From: Chlorobiaceae bacterium
GTDB lineage: Bacteria; Bacteroidota; Ignavibacteria; UBA10030; SZUA-254
Length of the DNA stretch: 64,000 bases
NCBI GenBank assembly: GCA_013824245.1
Contig: PNNN01000073.1
Coordinates: forward strand, 1 to 64,000
Direction: 5' to 3'
Below, piece by piece: positions 1 through 9,086 of this stretch. The notes beneath the pieces were generated by a model that saw only the letters and a program-made list of their open reading frames with translations, was not told the origin of the DNA and ran no database searches. The position numbers and the translations under genes were made by a program. Numbering within the stretch: the stretch's first letter is position 1; every line of letters starts with the position of its first letter.

Positions 1-29
1 GAAGTAATGATTGTAACCATTTGAGAATA

Positions 30-60
30 AAAACCCCGCATGACAAAGCGGGGTTTTTTA
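30..60 (+). terminator. Rho-independent terminator of an upstream gene
   Basis: A GC-rich stem (aaccccgc pairing with gcggggtt around an 8-base loop) runs into a T tract. It closes a transcription unit that lies left of the window. Bases 1-29 hold no recognisable gene end. Confidence 0.75.
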
Positions 61-83
61 TTTTCATCCAAAAATAATAAATC

Positions 84-112
84 TTGCAAAAATCACGAAT
101 ATTCTTTATATT
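84..112 (+). promoter_or_regulatory. Candidate sigma-70-type promoter for prs
   Basis: TTGCAA at 84-89 and TATATT at 107-112 are separated by 17 bases, upstream of prs and directly after the preceding terminator. This is pattern matching only. Bacteroidota-type promoters can differ from this consensus, so confidence is limited. Confidence 0.35.
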
Positions 113-199
113 TATTGGCAATTTTAAACCGAAAGCTTCATATTTTTAAGCTATCCGGCGTATTTTAAGGAATATTCATCCCTATTACCGATTACTTAG

Positions 200-1147
200 A
201 TGTCAGAGCTAAAACTTTTTTCCGGTCGTTCGAACCCGAATTTTGCTGAAAAAGTCTCGGATGTCATCGGTATCCCGTTAGGGAAAGTTGAAATCCAGAA
301 CTTCAGCGATGGAGAAATTTGGGTTAAGTACAATGAAAACATTCGCGGTACAAATGTATTCATTATTCAATCGACAAATCCGCCCGCTGAAAATTTAATT
401 GAATTGTTGGTACTTATAGATGCGGCAAAACGCGCATCGGCACGGCGCATCACGGCTGTAATTCCGTACTTCGGATATGCAAGGCAAGACCGAAAAGATC
501 AACCGCGTGTATCGATCACGGCTAAGTTGATTGCGAATCTTGTAACTAAAGCCGGAGCCGACAGAGTGATCACCATGGATTTGCATGCACCGCAGATACA
601 AGGATTTTTTGATATACCTGTAGACCATTTATATTCATCGGCGGTGTATACAGCGTTCTTTGCGAAGAAAAATATTCCAGACCTCACGGTGGTTTCGCCC
701 GATGTCGGCGGAATAAAAATGGCGCGGGCATTTGCCAGACGGTTAAACGCAGAATTGGTACTGATTGATAAGCGGCGCCCGAAGGCAAATGAAGTTGAGG
801 TTATGAATGTGATTGGAAATGTAAATGACAGGAACATTTTGATTGTAGATGACCTAATTGATACAGCCGGCACATTTTGCAACGCAGTTAAAGCGCTTCG
901 AAACGCAGGAGCAAAAAAGATTTACGGCGCCTGCACTCATCCGATATTTTCTGGCGGTGCTATAGAGCGTATTAAAGCATCGGATGTAGAGATGATTTAT
1001 GTTACCGATTCAATTCCGCTGCATAATGCGGCGGCTAAATTTGATAAGGTTGAAATACTTTCAGTCACCGATTTATTCGGTGAAGCAATTAAGCGAGGAT
1101 TCTCGAATCAATCGATTAGTTCGCTGTTTGATATAGACAAAGGATAA
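200..1147 (+). CDS. prs: Ribose-phosphate pyrophosphokinase
   Basis: It makes PRPP from ribose 5-phosphate and ATP for nucleotide, His and Trp synthesis in the cytosol. At 315 residues it has the family's usual length. The ATP-binding segment FGYARQDRK lies near residue 91, the flexible-loop region VSPDVGGIKMA near 165, and the PRPP-binding loop VDDLIDTAGT near 217-226. It is the first gene of a co-directional run; rplY follows after 14 bases and pth 24 bases later. The prs-rplY-pth order is common in bacteria and supports the call. Confidence 0.97.
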   Translation: MSELKLFSGRSNPNFAEKVSDVIGIPLGKVEIQNFSDGEIWVKYNENIRGTNVFIIQSTNPPAENLIELLVLIDAAKRASARRITAVIPYFGYARQDRKDQPRVSITAKLIANLVTKAGADRVITMDLHAPQIQGFFDIPVDHLYSSAVYTAFFAKKNIPDLTVVSPDVGGIKMARAFARRLNAELVLIDKRRPKANEVEVMNVIGNVNDRNILIVDDLIDTAGTFCNAVKALRNAGAKKIYGACTHPIFSGGAIERIKASDVEMIYVTDSIPLHNAAAKFDKVEILSVTDLFGEAIKRGFSNQSISSLFDIDKG

Positions 1148-1161
1148 CTCAAGGATAAATT

Positions 1162-1866
1162 ATGCGTGAATTAATTATAGAAACAGAAGTAAGAACTCAA
1201 CTTAAAAAGCATTCGAATGTTGTTCGAAGAAGCGGAAAGATACCCGGTATATTTTATCTTCACGGTGAAGCAAATATACCTATCTCGGTGAGCGAGAAAA
1301 GTCTTAAGCCGCTTATCTACACATCGGAAACCCATATCGTTAGTTTACAATTTAGCGACGGAAAGATGTTGAATTGCATTCTTCGCGACGTACAATACGA
1401 CGCGGTAACCGATAAGCCGATTCACTTCGATATGCAAGGATTGCGTGAAAACGAAGATATTTCGCTCGAAGTGCCCGTGATTATAACAGGCGGTACACCT
1501 GCCGGCGTCCGCGATGGCGGAGTGCTTCAGCAGTTAATCTATCGGCTTAAAGTTTCGTGCCTCCCCAAATTCATACCGGAACATATCGAGATTAATGTTG
1601 AGGATCTGAAAATCAATGCCTTCATTCACGTTTCGGATATTAAGATTGATAACGTTACGGTTTTAGATAACGCGAGCACATCTATTGTAGGCATCATGCC
1701 GCCGACAGTTGAGAAAGAAGTTGCCGCGGTAGTACCGGGCGCTGAAGAAGCGGCTGAACCAGAAGTTATCACCAAAGGCAAGAAAGTTGAAGAAGGCGGA
1801 GCGGGTGAAGCAAAACCTGAAGCTGCCGCCAAAGCCGCACCGGCACCTAAAGAAGAGAAAAAATAA
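1162..1866 (+). CDS. rplY: 50S ribosomal protein L25/Ctc family
   Basis: It binds 5S rRNA in the large subunit. The 234-residue protein is the long, two-domain (Ctc/TL5) form: an N-terminal 5S-binding beta domain (about 1-95) and a C-terminal beta domain (about 96-190), the latter opening with the VPVIITGGTPAGVRDGG segment. The last 45 residues are a low-complexity Ala/Glu/Lys/Pro tail, often seen in this family. It sits between prs and pth, the usual place. The tail length varies between species and probably has no catalytic meaning. Confidence 0.95.
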   Translation: MRELIIETEVRTQLKKHSNVVRRSGKIPGIFYLHGEANIPISVSEKSLKPLIYTSETHIVSLQFSDGKMLNCILRDVQYDAVTDKPIHFDMQGLRENEDISLEVPVIITGGTPAGVRDGGVLQQLIYRLKVSCLPKFIPEHIEINVEDLKINAFIHVSDIKIDNVTVLDNASTSIVGIMPPTVEKEVAAVVPGAEEAAEPEVITKGKKVEEGGAGEAKPEAAAKAAPAPKEEKK

Positions 1867-1890
1867 AATTCTCTTTCTGGTTGATGTTGA

Positions 1891-2463
1891 GTGTTTATCA
1901 TTGTCGGGCTTGGAAATCACGGTTCTGAATATGAGCATACCCGGCACAACATCGGATTCGATGTGGTCGATTCGATTGCCGCGCAATGGCATTTGACTCT
2001 CAGGCACTCCAAGAGTGAATACTTAATGGCTCAGAAATCGATTGCGGGAAAAGAAATTATACTTATTAAACCGCTGACGTATATGAACAACTCAGGTTTA
2101 GCGGTTCAGGATGTTCTTTACAAATATGAAGCCGACATTGAAAATCTTCTTATCATTGTAGATGATTTTCATTTGCCGTTAAGAACGCTTCGACTTCGGA
2201 AACGAGGAAGCGCCGGCGGACACAACGGTTTGGCTTCGATAATATATACATTAGGAACAGAGCAATTTTCAAGACTGAGATGTGGAATAGGTTCTGAGTC
2301 GATGCCGAAACCGAATGAACCAACATCTGATTTTGTGCTCTCTCCTTTTGATGATTCTGAAAAAGATAAAGCAAGGCAGATGATCGAAACGGCACGCGAT
2401 GCCGTAACAACACTTATTCATAAAGGAATCGATTTCACTGTGCAACATTTGAACAACAAATAA
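1891..2463 (+). CDS. pth: Peptidyl-tRNA hydrolase
   Basis: It releases peptides from prematurely dissociated peptidyl-tRNA. The protein of 190 residues opens with the diagnostic IIVGLGNHGSEYEHTRHNIGF. Asn9, His19 (the catalytic base, E. coli His20), the Asp of IIVDDFHLP (near 91) and the Asn of GGHNGL are all in place. The start is a GTG at 1891; this puts the family's N-terminus directly before the first strand, and no ATG is available closer. It follows rplY by 24 bases and is probably cotranscribed. Confidence 0.95.
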   Translation: MFIIVGLGNHGSEYEHTRHNIGFDVVDSIAAQWHLTLRHSKSEYLMAQKSIAGKEIILIKPLTYMNNSGLAVQDVLYKYEADIENLLIIVDDFHLPLRTLRLRKRGSAGGHNGLASIIYTLGTEQFSRLRCGIGSESMPKPNEPTSDFVLSPFDDSEKDKARQMIETARDAVTTLIHKGIDFTVQHLNNK

Positions 2464-2477
2464 TTTTAATTCACCCT

Positions 2478-2517
2478 ATCCGTGAATTTTTTTCGAAAGA
2501 AAAAATTATTCACGGAT
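2478..2517 (+). promoter_or_regulatory. Strong hairpin between pth and rpsF
   Basis: ATCCGTGAAT at 2478-2487 pairs with ATTCACGGAT at 2508-2517, and the inside extends through T-rich and A-rich strands around cgaaag. It could be a terminator/attenuator after pth or part of the rpsF leader, where autoregulation by S6:S18 is known in other bacteria. The specific S6:S18 RNA motif was not demonstrated here. Confidence 0.5.
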
Positions 2518-2546
2518 CAATCAAAAAACGTCCGAAGGGATTATTC

Positions 2547-2975
2547 ATGGAACAAAATAAACATCAGTACGAAACAACTTTCATTGTCAATGCGTCGTTA
2601 GACGATCCTCAGATTGAAACGATAGTTACGAATGTAACAGAAACCATCACGCGCAATGGCGGCGAAATAACCGCAGTGAACAGATGGGGAAGAAAGCGGA
2701 TGGCATTCGCGATCAGCAAGAAAAACAATGGCTATTACGCCAACATAGAGTTTGTAGCTCCGGGCAATATGATGCCGCAACTCGAAAGGGTTTATCAATT
2801 AGACGAGAACATACTCCGATTCTTAACTATCCATCTCGACAAAAAAGCCCTTACAGCTAAAGAGCAATCATTCTTGTCTCTCCCGATCATCGATTCTACG
2901 ATACAAGAAGAAGAGATCAAGAAACCTTTGTTCGATGATGAAGAAGAAATACCGATCATTCCCAAAGATATTTGA
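2547..2975 (+). CDS. rpsF: 30S ribosomal protein S6
   Basis: It is a small-subunit protein that pairs with S18 on the platform. The core (about residues 7-100) has the S6 fold with YETTFIVNASLDD at the start and NRWGRKRMAFAI in the middle. With 142 residues it is longer than many S6 proteins because of an acidic C-terminal extension (about 110-142) rich in Glu and Asp. It is the first gene of the rpsF-ssb-rpsR-rplI set, a very conserved bacterial order. Confidence 0.96.
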   Translation: MEQNKHQYETTFIVNASLDDPQIETIVTNVTETITRNGGEITAVNRWGRKRMAFAISKKNNGYYANIEFVAPGNMMPQLERVYQLDENILRFLTIHLDKKALTAKEQSFLSLPIIDSTIQEEEIKKPLFDDEEEIPIIPKDI

Positions 2976-3023
2976 GAATGCCCGCACCTAACCCTCAACA
3001 ATCAAATTGAACGAGGATATTAT

Positions 3024-3497
3024 ATGGCTAATCTCAAGATGCCGCAAATCAACAATGTTACTATAACCGGTAATCTCACTCGCGATATTTTATTCAGACG
3101 TACATCAACTGGTACAGCGGTTGCAAATTTCACAATCGCATCGAATAAACGATATCGTGATCTTAATAATGAGTGGCAAGAAGATGTTTGCTTCATTAGT
3201 GTAGTGTCTTGGAACCGTCTTGCCGAAAGTTGTGCCGAGATTTTAAGAAAAGGCAGCGCTGTTTATGTGGAGGGAGAATTGCAAAGCCATATCTATAAGT
3301 ACAACGACGGTATGAAGCGTACCATACTGGAAATAAAAGCACATCGTATTCAATTCCTGAATCGACGCCCTATCAAAGAGAATGAATTCGAAGAGGCATC
3401 TTTCCCGGATGAAAGTCCGTTTATACTCGAAGATGATTCTTTCGATAAATTCTTAACGAGCGAAGAATCACAACTTATAAAAGAACAACAAGCATAA
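3024..3497 (+). CDS. ssb: Single-stranded DNA-binding protein
   Basis: It coats single-stranded DNA in replication and repair. The OB fold occupies about residues 9-115 (NNVTITGNLTRD, then FRRTSTGTAVANFTIASN). Its place between rpsF and rpsR matches the classic operon. The acidic tail is odd: the usual DDDIPF-like tip that recruits partner proteins is not at the C-terminus, which ends SEESQLIKEQQA. Acidic-aromatic segments (PDESPF, LEDDSF) occur internally 20-35 residues before the end and may do that job. That last point is inference. Confidence 0.93.
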   Translation: MANLKMPQINNVTITGNLTRDILFRRTSTGTAVANFTIASNKRYRDLNNEWQEDVCFISVVSWNRLAESCAEILRKGSAVYVEGELQSHIYKYNDGMKRTILEIKAHRIQFLNRRPIKENEFEEASFPDESPFILEDDSFDKFLTSEESQLIKEQQA

Positions 3498-3518
3498 AGA
3501 TTTTAAGGAAAATTAATC

Positions 3519-3758
3519 ATGGCAAAACAAGAACAACAACTCAAAAAAAAGCGCCCCTGCCGATTTTGTGAAAGCAAAGAAATCTACATCGATTACAAAG
3601 ATGAGAAGCGCCTTCTAAAATATATCTCGGAACAGGGAAAGATAATACCAAAAAGAATAACCGGAACCTGTGCAAAGCATCAGCGCCAATTAGTTCAAGC
3701 TGTTAAGCGCGCGCGCCACCTTGCGCTTATCCCGTATGTTTCTGAAACAATTCGATAA
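3519..3758 (+). CDS. rpsR: 30S ribosomal protein S18
   Basis: This is a 79-residue basic small-subunit protein that forms a heterodimer with S6. It carries the S18 core [22 protein letters not shown] near the middle to C-terminus. An N-terminal CRFC pair plus the later Cys and His suggest the zinc-binding (C+) variety. ssb lies 21 bases upstream and rplI 22 bases downstream. Confidence 0.96.
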   Translation: MAKQEQQLKKKRPCRFCESKEIYIDYKDEKRLLKYISEQGKIIPKRITGTCAKHQRQLVQAVKRARHLALIPYVSETIR

Positions 3759-3780
3759 AGACTGAAGAGAAGGAATTTTT

Positions 3781-4224
3781 ATGAAAATCATTTTACGCAA
3801 AGATCATGATAAATTAGGCAAGATCGGCGAACCGGTAGAAGTGAAAGACGGTTATGCCCGCAATTATCTTATCCCCCGCAATATAGCATTTGCGGCAACC
3901 ACGGGTAATCTCAGAGCATTGGAGGAAGAAAAGAAGCAACATGTGGACCGCGATAAACGCGATTTGCAGCATGCACAAAAAATCGCAAGCCAGCTCGACA
4001 AGGTTTCAATAACCCTGAAAGTTAAAGTCGGCGAAGACGAGAAACTTTTCGGCTCTGTTACTGCCCAGATGATTGCTGAAGCACTGATTGAAAAAGGGAT
4101 CTCTCTTGATAAAAGAACTATTGATCTCGAAGAACCAATTAAAGCACTCGGTATTTATACCGTGAATATTAAACTGCACACTGAAGTCACGGGAAAATTG
4201 AAGGTCTGGGTTGTCCGTGAATAA
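3781..4224 (+). CDS. rplI: 50S ribosomal protein L9
   Basis: It binds 23S rRNA domain V with its N-terminal domain, which carries the L9 signature (GYARNYLIPRNIA, about residues 23-36). A long connecting helix (about 41-75) is followed by the C-terminal domain (VKVGEDEKLFGSVT onward). At 147 residues it is the standard length. It is the last gene of the operon and is followed by a terminator. Confidence 0.96.
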   Translation: MKIILRKDHDKLGKIGEPVEVKDGYARNYLIPRNIAFAATTGNLRALEEEKKQHVDRDKRDLQHAQKIASQLDKVSITLKVKVGEDEKLFGSVTAQMIAEALIEKGISLDKRTIDLEEPIKALGIYTVNIKLHTEVTGKLKVWVVRE

Positions 4225-4270
4225 CCGCACAAACCAACAAATACCGATAAAATAAATCGTTCTTTAAAAA

Positions 4271-4307
4271 ACTGCATCTAATCAAAAGATGCAGTTTCAT
4301 TTTTTTC
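4271..4307 (+). terminator. Rho-independent terminator after rplI
   Basis: ACTGCATCT (4271-4279) pairs with AGATGCAGT (4287-4295) around a short A-rich loop and is followed by a T-rich stretch to 4307. It separates the ribosomal operon from ccdA. Confidence 0.85.
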
Positions 4308-4332
4308 TAATTAATATTTAAAGGATTTTTTT

Positions 4333-5067
4333 GTGGAAAACGTTGGTATATTGGCAGCTTTTACTGCCGGTTTTATTTCTTTCATCTCACCATGTGTCCT
4401 TCCCATCGTTCCCGGTTATTTATCTTTTATTTCAGGCGTCAGCTTCGATGAAATGCAAACAGCCGCTAACAAGAGCGCTGTTCGCAAACGCATTCTTCTG
4501 AATGTTCTTTTTTTTATAATCGGTTTCTCGATAGTTTTTATATCTCTCGGAGCATCAGCAACATTCATCGGCAAATTTTTGCAGGAACAGATGAATATCA
4601 TCAGCAAAATTGCCGGAGTTGTCATCATCATTTTCGGTATTCATATGGTTGGAATTTATAAAATTCCGTTTTTGAATTACGAAAAAAGATTCCACACAGC
4701 CGGCAAACGTATGGGACTTGTTAGCTCTATGATTATCGGTTTCGCATTCGCCTTCGGTTGGACACCGTGTATCGGTCCATTCCTCGCAACGATCCTCCTC
4801 TACGCAAGTAAACAAGAAACAATCGGGCAAGGGATTTTGCTGCTGTCGGCATATTCATTGGGTCTGGGAATACCGTTCTTTTTAGCAGGATTGAGTGTTT
4901 CTTTATTCATTGATCTGTTCAATAAATTCAAAAGACACCTCCACAAAGTTGAGGTTGTTGGCGGAATTTTATTGATACTTTTCGGTGTTCTTATTATGAC
5001 TAACTATTTAACTGTCCTTTCAGGGTATTTTGCAACATGGTTTCCTTTTCTAAACGAGTTGGGTTAA
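4333..5067 (+). CDS. ccdA: CcdA-type thiol-disulfide transmembrane protein
   Basis: It passes electrons from cytoplasmic thioredoxin across the inner membrane to extracytoplasmic thiol proteins, for example in cytochrome c maturation. The 244-residue protein has about six membrane segments. Each half carries one redox Cys next to a Pro: SPCVLPIVPGYL near residue 22 and GWTPCIGPFLA near 145. These are the diagnostic pair. Translation starts at a GTG (4333). The next gene, korA, begins one base after its stop, so the two are probably cotranscribed although no functional link is obvious. Confidence 0.92.
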   Translation: MENVGILAAFTAGFISFISPCVLPIVPGYLSFISGVSFDEMQTAANKSAVRKRILLNVLFFIIGFSIVFISLGASATFIGKFLQEQMNIISKIAGVVIIIFGIHMVGIYKIPFLNYEKRFHTAGKRMGLVSSMIIGFAFAFGWTPCIGPFLATILLYASKQETIGQGILLLSAYSLGLGIPFFLAGLSVSLFIDLFNKFKRHLHKVEVVGGILLILFGVLIMTNYLTVLSGYFATWFPFLNELG

Positions 5068-5068
5068 A

Positions 5069-6898
5069 ATGGCAAAAGATTTAAAAAAATTAGATGAAGT
5101 AACTATACGGTTTGCAGGCGATTCCGGAGACGGAATGCAACTAACCGGTTCTCAATTTACAACCACCACAGCCCTTTTAGGGAACGATCTCAGTACTCTT
5201 CCTGATTATCCGGCTGAAATTCGCGCACCTGCCGGTACGTTGTTTGGAGTTAGTGGATTCCAGATTCATTTTGGATCCAAGGAAATTTCCACCCCCGGTG
5301 ATGCATGCGATGTTCTTGTTGCAATGAATCCTGCCGCGTTAAAAGTAAATCTCAGAAGTCTTCGAGATGGCGGAATAATAATCGCCAATAGAGATGGATT
5401 CAACGATAAGAACTTGAAACTCGCCGGGTATGAAATAAATCCGCTCGATGACGGTTCACTTGATAAATTCCAACTTCATTCGGTGGACATTACGAAGCTC
5501 ACAACCATAGCCATACAAGATTTAAATTTGACTACAAAAATTGTAGAGCGAAGTAAAAATTTCTTTTCGCTTGGAATGATGTACTGGATGTACTCGCGCC
5601 CTATAGAATCATCCGTGAAATGGATTCAAGAAAAATTCAAAAAGAATCCTGAAATTGTTGAAGCGAACATCCGGGTTTTGAAAGCAGGATATAATTACGG
5701 TGAGACCACTGAAATATTTCATGCCCGCTACGAAGTAAGAGCCGCCGATCTGTATCCGGGTCGTTATAGAAGCATAACCGGAAATGAAGCAACCGCGTGG
5801 GGTTTGCTTGCGGCTTCAGCAAAATCGGGTTTAGATTTATTCCTCGGCAGTTACCCCATAACACCTGCAAGCGAAATTCTACATGAACTTTCACACCATA
5901 AAAATTTCAGAGTTAAAACATTTCAAGCTGAAGATGAAATTGCAGGCATCACATCCGCAATTGGAGCATCGTATGGCGGTGCGATTGGCGTTACAACAAC
6001 CAGCGGTCCCGGACTCGCATTAAAAACCGAAGCAATGGGGTTAGCTGTTATGCTGGAACTTCCTCTCGTGATTGTTAATGTTCAGCGAGGCGGACCAAGC
6101 ACAGGTTTACCGACAAAGACCGAACAAGCAGATTTATTGCAAGCAGTTCACGGAAGAAACAGCGAAGCTCCTATTCCTGTTCTTGCCGCATGTACGCCTG
6201 CCGGCTGTTTCGATGCCGCATACGATGCGGTGAGAATCGCATTGAAATATATGACACCTGTAATATTACTATCAGACGGTTACCTCGCGAATGGCGCAGA
6301 GCCATGGCTTATTCCTGATGTTAAATCTTTACAGGATATCGATGTAAAATTTCGCACAGACCCTAAAAATTTCTTCCCATACTCAAGGGACGAGAAAACA
6401 CTCGCGCGCCCATGGGCAATCCCCGGTACACCCGGTTTGGAACATCGCATTGGCGGACTTGAGAAAGAGCATATCACCGGTAATGTAAGTTACGATGCGG
6501 ATAATCATGAATTCATGGTTAATCTCCGACAACAAAAAGTTGACGGAATAGCAAACGATTTACCTCTTGCTAAAACGGAAGGCGATGACAAGGGCGATCT
6601 TCTCGTTGTTGGTTGGGGCGGTACTTACGGCGCAATTAAAACTGCCGTTGAGAAAAAAAGAAAAGAAGGTAAATCGGTTTCGCATTTACATTTGAAATAT
6701 ATTAATCCATTTCAGAAAAATATCGGCGACATTTTAAAAAACTTTAAGTACATCTTAGTGCCTGAATTAAACCTTGGTCAACTCTCTCAGCTTCTTCAGG
6801 CGAAGTATCTTATTCCCGTAAGAAAGTTAAATAAAGTCCAGGGATTGCCTTTCAAAGCGAATGAAATTGAAGCCAAGATAGATGAAATTTTAAAATAA
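5069..6898 (+). CDS. korA: 2-oxoacid:ferredoxin oxidoreductase, fused gamma-alpha subunit (KorA type)
   Basis: With KorB it oxidatively decarboxylates a 2-oxoacid (probably 2-oxoglutarate) to acyl-CoA, reducing ferredoxin, or runs in reverse in a reductive TCA cycle. The 609 residues contain an N-terminal gamma domain (about 10-190; GDSGDGMQLTGSQF near 16) fused to an alpha domain (about 225-600) with GSYPITPASEILHELS and the TTTSGPGLALKTEAMGLA segment. This gamma-alpha fusion is typical of KorA. korB starts immediately after its stop. The substrate is inferred from the family and not provable here. Confidence 0.93.
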   Translation: MAKDLKKLDEVTIRFAGDSGDGMQLTGSQFTTTTALLGNDLSTLPDYPAEIRAPAGTLFGVSGFQIHFGSKEISTPGDACDVLVAMNPAALKVNLRSLRDGGIIIANRDGFNDKNLKLAGYEINPLDDGSLDKFQLHSVDITKLTTIAIQDLNLTTKIVERSKNFFSLGMMYWMYSRPIESSVKWIQEKFKKNPEIVEANIRVLKAGYNYGETTEIFHARYEVRAADLYPGRYRSITGNEATAWGLLAASAKSGLDLFLGSYPITPASEILHELSHHKNFRVKTFQAEDEIAGITSAIGASYGGAIGVTTTSGPGLALKTEAMGLAVMLELPLVIVNVQRGGPSTGLPTKTEQADLLQAVHGRNSEAPIPVLAACTPAGCFDAAYDAVRIALKYMTPVILLSDGYLANGAEPWLIPDVKSLQDIDVKFRTDPKNFFPYSRDEKTLARPWAIPGTPGLEHRIGGLEKEHITGNVSYDADNHEFMVNLRQQKVDGIANDLPLAKTEGDDKGDLLVVGWGGTYGAIKTAVEKKRKEGKSVSHLHLKYINPFQKNIGDILKNFKYILVPELNLGQLSQLLQAKYLIPVRKLNKVQGLPFKANEIEAKIDEILK

Positions 6899-7957
6899 GT
6901 GAACAATATGAATCTTATTGATGAAATATTAAAAGACGCACCAAAAATTCCGATACAAAAATACACTGCCAAAGATTTCCAGTCCGATCAGGATGTTCGA
7001 TGGTGTCCGGGTTGTGGCGATTACTCAATATTAGCTCAGGTTCAGCGCGTACTTCCTGAATTGAATATCCCAAAACACAATATAGTTTTTGTATCAGGAA
7101 TCGGATGTTCCAGTCGTTTTCCATACTATATGGATACTTACGGTTTTCACGGAATTCACGGACGCGCCGCTGCAATTGCTAGCGGCTTAAAAGTCGCTCG
7201 TCCTGAACTTTCCGTTTGGGTTGCAACCGGCGACGGAGACGGATTGAGCATCGGTGGAAATCATTTCATCCATATCTGCCGTCGTAATATAGATGTGAAA
7301 ATAATTTTGTTCAACAATCAAATCTATGGATTAACTAAAGGTCAATACTCTCCAACCTCTGAGTTCGGAAAGATCACTAAATCAAGTCCATTCGGAGCGC
7401 CCGATCATCCTTTCAATCCACTTTTAGTCGCACTCGGAGCCGAAGCATCATTTGTTGCTCGCGGATTGGATCGCGATCCGAAATTATTACAAAATATAAT
7501 TCGCCGGGCTGCCGAACACAAAGGCACTGCTTTCATGGAAATGTATCAGAATTGTAACGTATTCAACGATGGGGCTTTCTTCCAATTCACAGAGAAAGAA
7601 ACAAAAGACGATAATATTGTTGTACTTGAAAATGGAAAACCGATGATCTTCGGAAAAGAAAAAGATAAAGGTTTAAAGCTAGAAGGGTTTACACCGGTCG
7701 TTGTTTCTCTGAAAGATAGCAAATACTCGATCAACGATTTAATTATTCATAACGAAAAAGATACAATGTTATCTTTTATACTCGCAAGAATGTCAAACCT
7801 ACCCGGACTACCGCGACCTGTTGGAGTTGTTTACGCTGTTGAAAGGCAGACTTACGAGGGGGAAGTGATGAAGCAGATAGATGCCTCTATAAATAAACAA
7901 GGCGTAGGAGATTTGGAAAAACTGCTTACACATGGAGAAACATGGGTTATCAAATAG
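6899..7957 (+). CDS. korB: 2-oxoacid:ferredoxin oxidoreductase beta subunit (KorB type)
   Basis: This is the thiamine-pyrophosphate-binding subunit of the complex encoded with korA. CPGCGDYSIL near residue 36 and GIGCSSR near 65 are the conserved Cys segments. GDGDGLSIGGNHFIHICRRN near 113-132 is the ThDP/Mg motif, followed by NNQIYGLTKGQYSPTS. The annotated GTG start abuts the korA stop; an ATG at 6908, three codons in, is an equally good start. With 352 residues it matches KorB, which is somewhat longer than pyruvate-type beta subunits. A clear terminator follows. Confidence 0.93.
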   Translation: MNNMNLIDEILKDAPKIPIQKYTAKDFQSDQDVRWCPGCGDYSILAQVQRVLPELNIPKHNIVFVSGIGCSSRFPYYMDTYGFHGIHGRAAAIASGLKVARPELSVWVATGDGDGLSIGGNHFIHICRRNIDVKIILFNNQIYGLTKGQYSPTSEFGKITKSSPFGAPDHPFNPLLVALGAEASFVARGLDRDPKLLQNIIRRAAEHKGTAFMEMYQNCNVFNDGAFFQFTEKETKDDNIVVLENGKPMIFGKEKDKGLKLEGFTPVVVSLKDSKYSINDLIIHNEKDTMLSFILARMSNLPGLPRPVGVVYAVERQTYEGEVMKQIDASINKQGVGDLEKLLTHGETWVIK

Positions 7958-7983
7958 TGTTATAATTTATTTTTTATTCACTG

Positions 7984-8010
7984 AGGCGAGAAGAAATTCT
8001 CGCCTTTTTA
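7984..8010 (+). terminator. Rho-independent terminator after korB
   Basis: AGGCGAGAA (7984-7992) pairs with TTCTCGCCT (7997-8005) around a GAAA tetraloop and is followed by TTTTA. It ends the ccdA-korAB unit. Confidence 0.85.
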
Positions 8011-8022
8011 TTATATTAGAAT

Positions 8023-9027
8023 ATGGAAACTGCAATTGAAAATATAATCGAATTAATAAAGCGAAATCATAATTTCGTCATTACAACACATGTCAACCCT
8101 GATGGTGACGCAATCGGTTCGGAGTTTGCTCTCCATCGAGCTATACGCCAATTGGGTAAGAATGCTGTAATCATAAATCATAATTCAACACCCGATAATT
8201 ATCTGTGGATGGATCCCGATAATCTGATTTTACATTTCATCCCCGAACATCATCGAGATCATATCTTGAATGCAGATATCATTTTCATACTCGATGTGAA
8301 TCAACCAGATCGCCTAAGAAGTCTCGAACCGTTTGTTAAGCAGTCTAAAGCTCTCAAGGTCGTAATCGATCATCATCTTGAGCCGCATCCATTCGGCGAC
8401 CATTACCTTATCGATCATGATGCAACATCAACCGGAGAGATTCTTTACAAATTATTAATGAAACTTGATGATTTTAAAATCGATAAGGAAATTGCTGTCG
8501 CGCTTTATACAGCGATTATGACAGATACCGGTTCGTTCCGTTTTCCGAGGACTGATACCGAAACACATAACATAGCCGCTCATCTACTTCAGTTCGGAGT
8601 AGACCCCACACAAATATATGTAAACGTATATGAGAATTGGACATGCGGCAGAATGCGCTTACTTGGAGAAGCACTCGATACGATGAAAAATGTCCACGAT
8701 GGTAAAGTTGCATACATCATGTGCACTCAAAAAATGTTTAAAGATACGGGAACCACCGAAGTCGCGACGGACAATTTCACCGTTTACCCGATGAGCATTA
8801 AAGGCGTTGTAGTAGGTATCTTATTCAACGAACTGCAGAACGGAGTAAAAATAAGTTTCCGTTCCAAAGGTGATATACCAATAAATGAATTAGCTAAGGA
8901 ATTCGGCGGTAACGGTCATCTTAACGCGGCAGGTGCGCGGCTCTTCGATAAGAAACTTGATGATATCATAAAACAGGTAATAGAAAAAGTTGGCAAATAT
9001 ATTGCCGGAGTTAATATTAATAAATAA
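8023..9027 (+). CDS. nrnA: DHH/DHHA1 family phosphoesterase, NrnA-like (nano-RNase / pAp phosphatase)
   Basis: It probably degrades 2-5-mer RNAs and/or pAp in the cytosol. Metal-binding motifs of the DHH domain are visible: HVNPDGDAIGS (residues 23-33), Asp91 in LDVNQPD, DHH at 116-118, and MTDTGSFRF at 166-174. The C-terminal DHHA1 domain ends with GGNGHLNAAGAR, a slight variant of the usual GGGHxxAAG. The length, 334 residues, is close to NrnA of Bacillus. Paralogous phosphodiesterases acting on c-di-AMP share this fold, so the substrate is tentative. Confidence 0.85.
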   Translation: METAIENIIELIKRNHNFVITTHVNPDGDAIGSEFALHRAIRQLGKNAVIINHNSTPDNYLWMDPDNLILHFIPEHHRDHILNADIIFILDVNQPDRLRSLEPFVKQSKALKVVIDHHLEPHPFGDHYLIDHDATSTGEILYKLLMKLDDFKIDKEIAVALYTAIMTDTGSFRFPRTDTETHNIAAHLLQFGVDPTQIYVNVYENWTCGRMRLLGEALDTMKNVHDGKVAYIMCTQKMFKDTGTTEVATDNFTVYPMSIKGVVVGILFNELQNGVKISFRSKGDIPINELAKEFGGNGHLNAAGARLFDKKLDDIIKQVIEKVGKYIAGVNINK

Positions 9028-9086
9028 AAAAGAATTCAATCTGAGATACATTCCTTATTTCCAATAAGATTCTAGGATAGAGAGTT

